Assembly (NCBI RefSeq): GCF_012927185.1
Contig: NZ_JABBGB010000003.1
Coordinates: 1,302,001-1,366,000 of the forward strand
DNA: 64,000 nucleotides
DNA from: Pseudoflavitalea sp. G-6-1-2
GTDB taxonomy: Bacteria; Bacteroidota; Bacteroidia; Chitinophagales; Chitinophagaceae
Direction of reading: 5' to 3'
Shown piece by piece: positions 53,697 to 63,432 of the stretch; position 1 is the stretch's first letter, and each line of letters starts with the position of its first letter. The translations under genes were made by a program, and so were the position numbers. The notes under the pieces are model-generated. The model was given only the letters and a program-made list of their open reading frames with translations, was not told where the DNA came from and searched no databases.

Positions 53697-56045
53697 TTGA
53701 GATTAGCCCCTGTTCTGGTAAGCGTTCTGTTGTTTTCACTGTCCGCATCAGCCCAAACCAAACATACGCTGAGTGGATTTGTGAGAGACTCGCTATCGGG
53801 CGAATCGCTGATCGGAGCCACCATTCAGGTGATCGATGATGGAAGCGTAGCCAGCAACCAGTTCGGGTTCTATTCGCTCACCCTGCCCGCAGGGCAATAC
53901 ACCCTTCTTGTTTCATTTGCAGGTTATCAGCCGCAACAGCTGCCGCTGAATCTGAACAAAGATTTTAGTCTGAACTTTCAGCTGCTCCCAAGGGGCATGC
54001 TGCAGGAGGTTGTGGTCAGTTCCAAAAGAAAAGATGGCAATGTGATGAATGCCCAGATGGGCAAGATAGATCTGAGCATGCAGCAGGTGAAAGCAGTACC
54101 CGTATTGCTCGGAGAAGTAGACCTGCTCAAGACATTGCAATTGCTTCCCGGCGTTCGAAACGCCGGTGAAGGCAATACAGGCATGTACGTGCGCGGAGGC
54201 GGTCCCGATCAGAACCTCATTCTGCTCGATGATGCCATCGTGTACAACACCGGCCATCTCTTTGGATTCTTTTCCATCTTCAACAGCGATGCTATCAAAA
54301 ATATTTCGCTCATCAAGGGCGGCATGCCTGCGCAGTATGGCGGCCGCCTTTCCAGTGTGCTCGATGTGGCCATGAAGGAAGGGAACATGAAAAAGTATGA
54401 AGTGGAAGGAGGGATCGGCGCCATTGCATCCCGCATCTCCGTTCAGGGACCCATCAAAAAAGACAAAGCCTCTTTCATTGTTTCTGCACGACGCACTTAT
54501 GTTGATCTGCTGGTGAAACCCTTCATTAAAAAGAGCAGCAATTACTACGGATCAGGTTATTATTTCTACGACCTGAATGCCAAAATGAACTATCGCTTCA
54601 GCGATAAAGACCGGCTCTATCTCAGCGGCTATTTCGGGAGAGATGTATTCGATTTCAAAAGCGGGCAACGTGCTTTCAGTGCCAATATTCCATGGGGCAA
54701 TTCAACCGGTACGCTCCGCTGGAACCACATCTTCAGCAAAAAGTTATTCGCCAATACCACGGTTGTTTTCAACGATTACAAATTTGCTTTCGGTGCAACA
54801 CAACAGGATTTCTCTTTGAACCTCAGCTCCGGCATCCGCGACTGGAGCGGGAAGATTGATATCGATTACTATCCATCGCCCAATCATAAAATGAAGTTCG
54901 GCGGCATGTACACCTGGCATCGTTTCACACCCAATATTCTCCGCGGCAATCAGGGCGAGACGCAGCTCGAACCCAATAACGAAAGCAGGAAGTACGCAGC
55001 AGAAACGGGCATCTACGTGCAGGACGACTGGAGCGTCAGCCGCCGCCTGCAAGCCAGCATGGGACTGCGTTTCAGCACGTTCTCGCAACGTGGTCCGTAC
55101 AAGATCTACGAAACAGATGCACACGGCAATAAAACCGACAGCGTTGTATATGGCCGGGGCAAAACGGTAAAAACCTATGCGGGGATCGAGCCACGTGTCA
55201 CACTCCGGTATATCATCGATGATGCCACCAGCATCAAAGCATCTGCCGGGCGGAACATGCAATACATCCATCTCGTAAGCAATGCCGGATCGACATTACC
55301 CACAGATCTCTGGGTGCCCAGCACCTATCGTGTGAAGCCGCAGATCAGCTGGCAGTATGCATTAGGACTGTTCCGCAATTTCAACAACAATATGTTCGAA
55401 ACATCTGTGGAACTGTACTACAAGCAGATGGAAAATCAGATAGAATACGGAGAAGGATATACGCCATCGCTCAAAGATCCGGAGAGTGAATTCGTATTCG
55501 GAAAAGGATGGAGTTACGGATCGGAGTTCTTCATCAACAAAACCCGCGGCAGGTTTACCGGCTGGATCGGATACACCATCAGTTACACCTGGCGCAAATT
55601 CCCTGATCTCAACGGGGGAGAAAAATATCCCGCGAAGTACGATCGCAGGCACGACCTGAGTGTGGTGAGCATGTATCAGATCAGTCCTAAATGGAAAGCT
55701 TCGGCAGTGTTTGTGTATGGCACCGGCAATGCCACCACGCTTCCGGAAAGGTTCTATGTGGTAAGCGGAGTGTTAACGCAGGAGTACGGAAAACTGAATA
55801 CCTACAGATTGCCGGCTTATCATCGGATGGATCTGTCGGCCACGTATACCCCAAAGAAAAGAGCAGGGCAGAAGTGGGAACAGAACTGGGTTTTCAGTGT
55901 GTATAATCTGTATAGCAGACTCAATCCTTACTTTATTTATTTCGATCAGGAGGGAAGCCCTTACAGTGGTGAAATGACCATTCAGGCGAAGCAGGTTTCT
56001 TTGTTTCCGGTGATACCGGCAGTGACCTGGAATTTCAAATTCTGA
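53697..56045 (+). CDS. TonB-dependent receptor (FecA/BtuB-like) with TTG start
   Basis: A 782-residue outer-membrane receptor: signal peptide (LLFSLSASAQT), regulatory-like domain (about 24-105, TLSGFVRDSLSGESLIGAT), plug with RGGGPDQNLILLDDAIVYN and GGMPAQYGGRLSSVLDV, and a barrel ending VTWNFKF. The start must be TTG at 53697, because a stop codon lies two codons upstream in frame and no later ATG precedes the signal peptide. Tight coupling to the DUF3347 gene suggests a shared ligand, possibly a metal complex, but this is inference. Confidence 0.9.
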   Translation: MRLAPVLVSVLLFSLSASAQTKHTLSGFVRDSLSGESLIGATIQVIDDGSVASNQFGFYSLTLPAGQYTLLVSFAGYQPQQLPLNLNKDFSLNFQLLPRGMLQEVVVSSKRKDGNVMNAQMGKIDLSMQQVKAVPVLLGEVDLLKTLQLLPGVRNAGEGNTGMYVRGGGPDQNLILLDDAIVYNTGHLFGFFSIFNSDAIKNISLIKGGMPAQYGGRLSSVLDVAMKEGNMKKYEVEGGIGAIASRISVQGPIKKDKASFIVSARRTYVDLLVKPFIKKSSNYYGSGYYFYDLNAKMNYRFSDKDRLYLSGYFGRDVFDFKSGQRAFSANIPWGNSTGTLRWNHIFSKKLFANTTVVFNDYKFAFGATQQDFSLNLSSGIRDWSGKIDIDYYPSPNHKMKFGGMYTWHRFTPNILRGNQGETQLEPNNESRKYAAETGIYVQDDWSVSRRLQASMGLRFSTFSQRGPYKIYETDAHGNKTDSVVYGRGKTVKTYAGIEPRVTLRYIIDDATSIKASAGRNMQYIHLVSNAGSTLPTDLWVPSTYRVKPQISWQYALGLFRNFNNNMFETSVELYYKQMENQIEYGEGYTPSLKDPESEFVFGKGWSYGSEFFINKTRGRFTGWIGYTISYTWRKFPDLNGGEKYPAKYDRRHDLSVVSMYQISPKWKASAVFVYGTGNATTLPERFYVVSGVLTQEYGKLNTYRLPAYHRMDLSATYTPKKRAGQKWEQNWVFSVYNLYSRLNPYFIYFDQEGSPYSGEMTIQAKQVSLFPVIPAVTWNFKF

Positions 56046-56142
56046 GACCAACTGCTTACTTCTCATTTCTTATTTACAAATAATCCTACGCAGTTTACCG
56101 CGAAATTTCATAATTTGAATTTAACCAAAACTAGTTGAGCCA

Positions 56143-57399
56143 ATGGAGTCTGCAACATTGCAATTAGACTGGATCCTGCAACTGATTGCATCTTTGCCGG
56201 AAACGAAAAAGATCAGGAAAACAATTTTCGATATAGCGGGGTTCCCCCGCTGGGAAAACGTAAACAGCAATACGCTGGCCTTCTACCTCGACGAAAATGA
56301 AGAACACGGCTTCGGAAGATTATTCTTTGATAGTTTATTGGAAATTCTGATTGCGAAAGGAGCAATAGAAAAAAGGGATCAGGAACGATATGAAATCAAC
56401 TATACAATAGAGCGAGAAACCTATGCTGATTCCAAAAGGATCGATATTGTATTAAGAAGTGCAGAAAGCAAGGATAGCAATAAACTTTGGGCAATCATCA
56501 TTGAGAATAAGATCGATGCAAAATTGTATAACGATCTGGAGGCGTACTGGAAAAGCATTCATGCTGAAAATAAAACAGGTGTTGTGATTTCTTTGCACGA
56601 TAACCAGAACGTTTTGCAGGAGTTCGAAAAAAATAAAGGGATCAAATTCACCAATATCCTCCATGACGAACTCATCAAAGTTGTATTGGGTAAGCTTTCC
56701 GAATATTACCTATTCTCTGACGATCGACATCTCTTAATGCTAAAGGATTATTTTCAAAATATTTCAAACATGACCCAGCAAACAGATCATGAATTGCTTC
56801 AGACACAATGGGAAATTTACAAGAAATATGCGAATGAGATTGAGAAATTGAAAAAGGTAGAACAGGAGTTGAAGGACTATACTGCCAAGTGTCTTTATGA
56901 AGGAGTTAAGACCTTTGGATTTGATCCTGCAACGATATACGCAGCCAAAGGGAAACATTTTTATGCAACTGATACATTTGTCAAGGAAACTGGTTTAGTG
57001 TATCTTAAGTATTTCAGGTTTTATTTTGCATATGAGAATCTTGTTTCAAACTCGGCGATATCAATCTACTACGAACTACATGGCGAGTTTGTGTCAAAAG
57101 GAAAGGACGTGGTTGATGGGCTGAAAAAAAGGATGAAAAAGAAAGAATTTTCGCTTTCAGAAGATTTTTCGGTTAACGAAAGCGGTAGCGCTTCTTCAGC
57201 ATTCTTTCATCTGATTACTTGCAATAAATTCAAATTTAAAGGTGCTGATCCATTACAAGAGCAGGTAACTCAATTAATGAAGCGAGTTTTCTTCAATGAT
57301 CAATTTAATATTGTTCTGCAATGTGCAGATGTGCTGAGGGAAGCATTAAATGAACCATCACTGGTAAAAGAAGCGCTACAACAACAGACCATAACATAA
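56143..57399 (+). CDS. PD-(D/E)XK nuclease-family protein
   Basis: A 418-residue protein of the PDDEXK_4 family. The N-terminal WENVNSNTLAFYLD and EEHGFG are the family's recurring front motif. The nuclease core is RIDIVL (Asp101) and IIIENKID (Glu121, Lys123), with complete catalytic residues. About 200 further residues form a helical coiled-coil and an unrecognised C-terminal domain. Coding is visibly richer in A+T than the neighbours. Some relatives belong to phage-defence or repair systems, but no partner gene of such a system is adjacent; the LytTR gene starts four bases later. Confidence 0.82.
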   Translation: MESATLQLDWILQLIASLPETKKIRKTIFDIAGFPRWENVNSNTLAFYLDENEEHGFGRLFFDSLLEILIAKGAIEKRDQERYEINYTIERETYADSKRIDIVLRSAESKDSNKLWAIIIENKIDAKLYNDLEAYWKSIHAENKTGVVISLHDNQNVLQEFEKNKGIKFTNILHDELIKVVLGKLSEYYLFSDDRHLLMLKDYFQNISNMTQQTDHELLQTQWEIYKKYANEIEKLKKVEQELKDYTAKCLYEGVKTFGFDPATIYAAKGKHFYATDTFVKETGLVYLKYFRFYFAYENLVSNSAISIYYELHGEFVSKGKDVVDGLKKRMKKKEFSLSEDFSVNESGSASSAFFHLITCNKFKFKGADPLQEQVTQLMKRVFFNDQFNIVLQCADVLREALNEPSLVKEALQQQTIT

Positions 57400-57403
57400 A
57401 CAA

Positions 57404-58126
57404 ATGCCTGAAACACTGCCCATACGTTTTATTGCCATCGATGATAATCCTGTAGACCTGATGATCATCAAAGAATTCTCCGCCGCATATCCGCAATTGC
57501 GCCACTGCGGCAGCTTCCATGCAGTAGGAGAAGCGTTGCAGGCATTGGACGAAATCAATCCCGACCTTATTTTCCTCGATATCGAACTACCCGGACTTTC
57601 AGGAATAGATCTCCTCCGGAAGATCAGAAACAAAGTGCCTATTGCCGTATTCATCACTTCGCATGCAGAGTTTGCATTGGAGGGCTTTGAATTGTCTGCC
57701 TTCGATTATATTCTGAAGCCACTAACCGAAGAAAGGTTTGCTCAGAATGTCCGCAGGATCGAAGAATTCTGGGAAATGAAGCAGAAAGCAAATGCATACG
57801 AAGTGTTGTTCGAGCAGGAGATGCTGATCATCAAAGAAGGGCATACTCAGATCAGGCTGCCACAGCAGGATATCATCTTTCTCGAAGCCATGCAGGACTA
57901 TACCAAAATAGTCACCGGCAAGAAAAATTATATGACGCTCACCACGCTCAGTGCATTTCTTGAAAAACTGCCTGCAGACCGGTTCCTGCGTGTACACAGA
58001 AGTTACGCAGTAGCAAAAAGCAGAATCAAAACACTGAGTGCGGGTAAACTGGTTTGCGATAATTACACCATTCCCATCGGAAAAACCTACCGCTCGCTTT
58101 TATCGAATCTAAATCTATTGCATTGA
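57404..58126 (+). CDS. LytTR-family response regulator
   Basis: A 240-residue two-component regulator with a receiver domain (AIDDNPVD acidic pocket, phospho-Asp59 in LIFLDIELPG, conserved Lys in YILKPL) and a C-terminal LytTR DNA-binding domain (about 140-238), with IIFLEAMQDYTKI and FLRVHRSYAV. It binds DNA when phosphorylated, by its kinase encoded directly downstream with overlapping stop and start codons. Targets are unknown; the secreted-protein genes that follow are possible ones. Confidence 0.93.
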   Translation: MPETLPIRFIAIDDNPVDLMIIKEFSAAYPQLRHCGSFHAVGEALQALDEINPDLIFLDIELPGLSGIDLLRKIRNKVPIAVFITSHAEFALEGFELSAFDYILKPLTEERFAQNVRRIEEFWEMKQKANAYEVLFEQEMLIIKEGHTQIRLPQQDIIFLEAMQDYTKIVTGKKNYMTLTTLSAFLEKLPADRFLRVHRSYAVAKSRIKTLSAGKLVCDNYTIPIGKTYRSLLSNLNLLH

Positions 58127-60225
58127 AAAAAATCTGTGTATTAATTGCATGCCTGTTTTTTCTGCACCAGTTGTTGGCTCAAACACCTCCCGATTTAAGT
58201 AAGATCAATACGCTCGCTGACAGAATTGAAGCATGGAGAGTGTATTGCAATGAGTTGCTCTCCTATTCGGGAGAAGGCACAGAGCCCTATAAAAAACTGG
58301 TGCTGGAAGCTAAGAAAGGCCTTGCGATGGTACCTGATGACAGTGCCAGGATTAAATCGATGTTCTCCTTATTTACGGGAGTTGCCTATGAATATACCAT
58401 GCAGTACGACAGCGCCATCGTATACCTTAACCAATCTGCAACGATTGCCAGAAAGCTCCGCAAAACTAAATATGAAATGACGGCGCTCAGCCGTCTGTAC
58501 AATATCTACGACTACCTCCGCAAACCTGAACTTTGTGTTCAGATGATGAAGCGCATGGAACAGATCGCAGATACATCCACCGACATCAAAATAAAAGAAC
58601 AGGCAGCCACCATGCTGGGCGGGTATTACAGGGATATCAACGATTATGAGAAAGCTATCAGCTACAAGGTGAAGAGCATCGATCTGTATAAAGAAGGATT
58701 GAAAAAAGGCAGTGATGAATTCGAACCTGTAAACCTGGGATACGAACTGAGCAATATAGCGCAGGTGTTCAGCGAAATAGGACAATTCGGGCGTGCCATC
58801 GATTATCTGGAACAGGCAAGACCTTATCTCAAAGACAGGGCCTTTGTAGGGATCGAAGAAACCTACTACGTAAACTATGTTCAGGCTTTTCTGGGGTTGA
58901 ATAAGATCGATAGTGCAAAACATTACTACCGGCTTATCTACGATGCCATGAAGGGAAGGGATACGCTGTTTCATGTGCTCTGCACTGCCAATTATCTTTT
59001 CGGGTCGTATTATTATGATCGAAAGCATATAGACAGCGCCAGCTATTTTATTGAGCGGGCCAGAAAAGAAGGAGTGAAGTCGTTGTCCAGATCAGCACCC
59101 TATATTCAGGCTACGGAAATGATGGCCATGATCAATTTCCGGAAAGGGAATTATGCATTGACCATCAGTCAGCTCAACGAGACATTGAAAAACTCTTACG
59201 ATTTCGAGAAAAGAGCTTATGCAGATATTCATAAAACGCTGGCCGAATCTTATGCAGCATTGAATCGTTGGGACAGCGCATATAGTCATTATGTGATATT
59301 CAGCAATCTGAATGATACTTTATTGCAGGCAGCAGGCAATAAGAATTTTGCCAATGCAGAGGCATCATATCAGAACAATGAGAAAAAGCTGCAACTTAAA
59401 GTACAGTCCGGAGAACTGGCAGCGGCCCATAAACAACGAATGTGGCTTATCGGCGGATTGGCGCTTGCTGCGCTGATAGCGCTGTTGCTCGTTATCATTT
59501 ATCGCAACAAGAAGCGTGCAGCCGATACGCTCAATCAGAAGAACAAACAACTGAACGAACTCAATGCAAGCCTCGATGAAGCCAACAGAACGAAAGCAAA
59601 ACTGTTTGGTATCATCAGTCACGATTTACGTTCTCCGATCAGTCAGGTGTATCAGTTTCTGAAACTGCAACAGCTCAATCCAACAGCATTGAATGATGAG
59701 CAGAAAGCAGCGCTGAGTGGAAAGATCCAGCTGGCAACAGGTTCCCTTCTCGAAACCATGGAAGACCTGCTGACCTGGAGCAAAACCCAGATGAATGAAT
59801 TCTCTGTAAGCGTTCAGCCGGTGGAAGTGCAGGAAATAGTGCAGCAATCTGTTGAATTGCTGCAACTGCAGATCGGCGCAAAAAAGCTGAAAGTATCCAA
59901 CCAGATAGCCCCTCATTTTATTTTACAGACCGATTTCAATTGTCTGCAAACCATCATCCGGAATCTGTTGCAGAATGCAGTGAAAGCATCGCCTGATGAT
60001 GGCAGGATAATTATCACAACAAATGCGCAGGCCATTCAGCTGGTCAATGAAGGCCCCTTGTTCACACAACAGCAATATGAAGATGCAATAGAGAACAGCC
60101 AGGCATCCACAGGCCTTTCCGGCTTCGGTTTAAAACTGGTGGATGAGCTGAGCCGAAAGATCGGAGCAAAGCTCTTCTTCGATCATACTGACAATGGCTT
60201 TACCAGAGCCAACCTTCAGTTTTAG
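58123..60225 (+). CDS. Sensor histidine kinase with TPR sensor domain
   Basis: A 700-residue kinase: signal peptide (FFLHQLLAQ), a periplasmic TPR-like helical domain (about 30-425), one membrane segment (about 440-461), a coiled coil, the HisKA box ISHDLRSPISQ with His500, and a HATPase domain with IIRNLLQNAVKA and STGLSGFGLKL. The TPR sensor with a LytTR regulator is frequent in Bacteroidota. It starts with TTG at 58123 that overlaps the regulator's stop (TTGA), right before the signal peptide. Ligand unknown. Confidence 0.92.
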   Translation: MKKICVLIACLFFLHQLLAQTPPDLSKINTLADRIEAWRVYCNELLSYSGEGTEPYKKLVLEAKKGLAMVPDDSARIKSMFSLFTGVAYEYTMQYDSAIVYLNQSATIARKLRKTKYEMTALSRLYNIYDYLRKPELCVQMMKRMEQIADTSTDIKIKEQAATMLGGYYRDINDYEKAISYKVKSIDLYKEGLKKGSDEFEPVNLGYELSNIAQVFSEIGQFGRAIDYLEQARPYLKDRAFVGIEETYYVNYVQAFLGLNKIDSAKHYYRLIYDAMKGRDTLFHVLCTANYLFGSYYYDRKHIDSASYFIERARKEGVKSLSRSAPYIQATEMMAMINFRKGNYALTISQLNETLKNSYDFEKRAYADIHKTLAESYAALNRWDSAYSHYVIFSNLNDTLLQAAGNKNFANAEASYQNNEKKLQLKVQSGELAAAHKQRMWLIGGLALAALIALLLVIIYRNKKRAADTLNQKNKQLNELNASLDEANRTKAKLFGIISHDLRSPISQVYQFLKLQQLNPTALNDEQKAALSGKIQLATGSLLETMEDLLTWSKTQMNEFSVSVQPVEVQEIVQQSVELLQLQIGAKKLKVSNQIAPHFILQTDFNCLQTIIRNLLQNAVKASPDDGRIIITTNAQAIQLVNEGPLFTQQQYEDAIENSQASTGLSGFGLKLVDELSRKIGAKLFFDHTDNGFTRANLQF

Positions 60226-60331
60226 TGTCGCTTCGGGTAGTTGATTTCCGTTTAACGATTATGTACCTCCGTTGGTCGGTTGTATTTCAGGTTGGCTGCC
60301 GGTCTGAATAGTTTTACGGAAACCACAACTC

Positions 60332-62212
60332 ATGAAAAAATACCTTTGTTTCTGGATACTGTCACTGATAGTTTCAGAATGTGCAATGGCACAATCCGGC
60401 GGGATCAGGATCCCCGGCAAAAAAAACTCACAGGGACTCAATCTGCTCGATGATCCCAAATTCAAAAAAGCACCCATCAATTTTGTACCGCTTGTACCCG
60501 ATGTAAGAAGAGGGTATGATCCGGAAAAGATCTATACCTGGAGCGATCCCGGCAATCCACGCAAGAAGTACAGTGCAAAAGGAAAAGATATTCTCGCGCA
60601 GGTAAATGAAGTGGAAAGATCGTTGAATGAACGTGGACATTCCCTGAGAGAAAAGAAGCCATTCATTCAGCTGAATCTCACGCTGCCGCAAATTCAAAAG
60701 AATGATCTCAGCAATTGCATCATTACAAACCGGCTGAACAAGTCCATTGCTGTGGGCGGGTTTGGAAAAACCGGCGCCAATACACCGGGGATACCGAACA
60801 CTATTCCAAAGCCATTTTTGCGTGGAAGAAGAATGCCTCCTGTTCGCGCAATTGGAGATATCACATATACCTATACCGGTACGCTGATCACCAACGCCGC
60901 TGAATTCAAATCAGGCACATTCACCAATACCTCGCAAATCGAATGGAGGAACGGTACACCATATGCGAAGCTGATGATGGGCATTCCTGCTGCATTATGG
61001 AGCAAAGCTGCCTCCTGCAAAATGGACCTTTCACAATCTGAAGGTGGACCGGTTATTACTTCGGTACAGGTGAATATCAAAAGTCCGGAAAGTACAGTAG
61101 CGCTCAATGGCGGCTACAATATCGAATATGCGGACTGTGAGAAAATGTCTGCTTATCAGGCGGGGCAGCCATTCAGGGTTTATAGTGTAAACCTTGCAGG
61201 GAGCGGTTATCAGTTGCCTGCAGCAGGAAAAAAAGAGCAATTCTATTTTGCCACCATCCGCTTTTTCGATGCAGGAGGCAACGTGCTCAATACGTATCAA
61301 CCGAATTCACTGGCATTCAATAATCAGCTGCCATTTCCCATCAATATTGCATCGGAAGGCAACAGAACTTATAATGGTTTCAATTACGAACTGCTCGATC
61401 CGGGTATACATGCATTCGGCTTTTTTGCAAATTCCGGAGGGTTCAACTCCAAATATTACTACACAGGAATAATGTACGACGGAGTGAAGAAATCAGCAGC
61501 AGTGAGCGGAGACATGCGTGTAGGACTGAAGTATTTCAACTTCAAACATCTTGTAAACAGCAGTGAGCCGCTTTCTGAAGAATTCATTTTGTTTGGATAC
61601 AAATTCAATTCCGAAGAGAACTATTACAAAGGAGATGGAATGCCTGGTATCCGCAGACCGGGAGGCCGGATAGATCCCGACTACGGCATCGTTACTTTAC
61701 TGAACAAGGAATTCGATCTGAGCAAGACAGACAAGACTTACTTTTCGGAAACAGTTACGCAACACTTGACTGGTTTCAGGTTTTTTATCGGACCAATTCC
61801 ATGTTCCATCAATGTGAATGTCGACGGAACAGTAAGCATGACTGTAAATTATCAGAGCAGCAGCGCCTGCGACATCAAAACAACATTTACGCCGAGAGCC
61901 GAAGTTAATCTTACAGCATCGGGTGGGATAGATGCCTTCGATATTGCCTATGCAAAAATTGTAGCGGGCATCAACCTGATCACTATGGAAATGCCTTACA
62001 CACTGGAAGCAAATGCAAACGATAAAGTGGCGGTGATCAATCCCGTGCTGACAGTAGGTGGTTTATCTGGTCAGATCTATTTCCAGGCGGGACTCTGTAT
62101 TCCCATTCCTTTTGTGGATGATATCTGCACAGATTTTCGGGTTGATATCCTCAACTGGAACGGATTGCAGAAATCGCTTAAGATAGATCCCGCAAAAGGT
62201 ATCTCATTGTAA
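60332..62212 (+). CDS. Large secreted protein of unknown function
   Basis: A 626-residue protein with a signal peptide (VSECAMAQ, cleavage near residue 21). The body is beta-rich with no repeat I can define; a Pro/Gly-rich stretch occurs near residues 145-170 and pairs of cysteines are scattered along it. No T9SS sorting tail and no known domain are visible. It begins 106 bases after the kinase stop, with three more small secreted-protein genes behind it on the same strand, which suggests a unit that the two-component system could control. Confidence 0.75.
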   Translation: MKKYLCFWILSLIVSECAMAQSGGIRIPGKKNSQGLNLLDDPKFKKAPINFVPLVPDVRRGYDPEKIYTWSDPGNPRKKYSAKGKDILAQVNEVERSLNERGHSLREKKPFIQLNLTLPQIQKNDLSNCIITNRLNKSIAVGGFGKTGANTPGIPNTIPKPFLRGRRMPPVRAIGDITYTYTGTLITNAAEFKSGTFTNTSQIEWRNGTPYAKLMMGIPAALWSKAASCKMDLSQSEGGPVITSVQVNIKSPESTVALNGGYNIEYADCEKMSAYQAGQPFRVYSVNLAGSGYQLPAAGKKEQFYFATIRFFDAGGNVLNTYQPNSLAFNNQLPFPINIASEGNRTYNGFNYELLDPGIHAFGFFANSGGFNSKYYYTGIMYDGVKKSAAVSGDMRVGLKYFNFKHLVNSSEPLSEEFILFGYKFNSEENYYKGDGMPGIRRPGGRIDPDYGIVTLLNKEFDLSKTDKTYFSETVTQHLTGFRFFIGPIPCSINVNVDGTVSMTVNYQSSSACDIKTTFTPRAEVNLTASGGIDAFDIAYAKIVAGINLITMEMPYTLEANANDKVAVINPVLTVGGLSGQIYFQAGLCIPIPFVDDICTDFRVDILNWNGLQKSLKIDPAKGISL

Positions 62213-62226
62213 AATCTTTTGCCGCT

Positions 62227-62868
62227 ATGAAACGAATAACACTTCTGCTAATAATACAGGTTCTGATCTCAGGTGGTTTTTTCATACAGCATGCACGCGC
62301 AGGTGAGTCGAAGAATGCAGGAACAGGTCAACCGGCGAAAGACTCCCTGCCTGCATTCCTGTATCCGTTGCTGCAGGCAGACAGCAATCTGCTGGTGGCT
62401 GCTTGCACCTACAAAAGTGAGCGCTGGTACGCCTTGCATCAGTATTCTGATAAAACGGTAACATCATCCACCAATATTCAGATACGTTATTACAATGCAG
62501 CAGGAGAGCTGAAAGCCACGTTCAAAAGGCAGGGTGGATTTATCAGTAAACCAACAATGGAACCTGCAAACATCCGGAAAGATTCCATTGTGTACTATGT
62601 TCCGGATACTGTGTTGAAACTATGCAGAAAAGCTGGTGCAAGGATGATAGAGATCTGCAATCATCATCAGCAAATCATTTATCTGATCAGGAAATCTGAC
62701 TATGGAAAAACTACCCGGAATGCTCCGCTATTTACTGATGCCTATTACGATGATAAGGGGCGGGCAGTGACTACATTTCAATACATCCGTCAATGGAATC
62801 TGCCGCGGCAGCATCTGAACATTTACCGGCCTGTGTGCACCGTGATTCCGGCAAAGCCCCTCCCTTAA
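62227..62868 (+). CDS. Secreted protein of unknown function
   Basis: A 213-residue protein with a signal peptide (ISGGFFIQHARAG) and no recognised domain. A dyad of YKSERWYALHQYSDK and a later RQWNLPRQHLNIYR segment are notable only for their aromatic and basic content. It follows the 626-residue protein gene by 14 bases, so it is almost certainly co-transcribed. Confidence 0.7.
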   Translation: MKRITLLLIIQVLISGGFFIQHARAGESKNAGTGQPAKDSLPAFLYPLLQADSNLLVAACTYKSERWYALHQYSDKTVTSSTNIQIRYYNAAGELKATFKRQGGFISKPTMEPANIRKDSIVYYVPDTVLKLCRKAGARMIEICNHHQQIIYLIRKSDYGKTTRNAPLFTDAYYDDKGRAVTTFQYIRQWNLPRQHLNIYRPVCTVIPAKPLP

Positions 62869-62903
62869 CCGCTCCATATTTACGAAACTAAAATTACAAC
62901 AGT

Positions 62904-63413
62904 ATGAAAGTTATACTCTTCCTGTGCGCGCTTGTGTTGGTGAATAATCTGCAGGCACAATTCTGGAAAGAAAAACTAAATCAGGCTAAAGAGTTAGCCA
63001 AACAAAAAGGAGAACAGAAGATCGATCAGAAAATTCAGGATGGCATCGATCAGGGCCTTGAAAAAACAGACAGTGTGGTGAGTGGAAAGAAAAAGATCAG
63101 CATCCTGAAAAAGAAAAAGACCGGAAATAAGAATGGAAAAGAGGCTGATCAACCCGGACAACTCAACAGCAATGGTGAGTACCTCATCAAAACAGATATC
63201 AACTGCGAAGCAGGGAAAAGGCTGATCAGTAATATGCTGGAAGAAGAAGAGGGGATTGAAAGCATCACCATCAATATTGAAACAGGATTGGTTACGCTGA
63301 TTCCTGTGAAAGGTCAGACCGATGTTTACAACAAAGTGGTAGACATCATTTGCAAAACCGGTTTTACTGCAGACAAGAAACGGATCGGGACAAAAACAAA
63401 CCCCTGTCAATAA
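62904..63413 (+). CDS. Secreted protein with HMA-like C-terminal domain
   Basis: A 169-residue protein with a signal peptide (LVNNLQAQ), a Lys/Gln-rich helical middle (about 20-85) and a C-terminal section of about 75 residues that follows the beta-alpha-beta-beta-alpha-beta order of heavy-metal-associated domains: YLIKTDINCEAGKRL, SITINIETGLVTLIP and VDIICKTGFTA. The usual CxxC metal loop is replaced by a single cysteine (NCEAG). The HMA likeness is by pattern only. Part of the unit starting at 60332. Confidence 0.7.
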   Translation: MKVILFLCALVLVNNLQAQFWKEKLNQAKELAKQKGEQKIDQKIQDGIDQGLEKTDSVVSGKKKISILKKKKTGNKNGKEADQPGQLNSNGEYLIKTDINCEAGKRLISNMLEEEEGIESITINIETGLVTLIPVKGQTDVYNKVVDIICKTGFTADKKRIGTKTNPCQ

Positions 63414-63432
63414 TTATTTAAATCGAACAATT

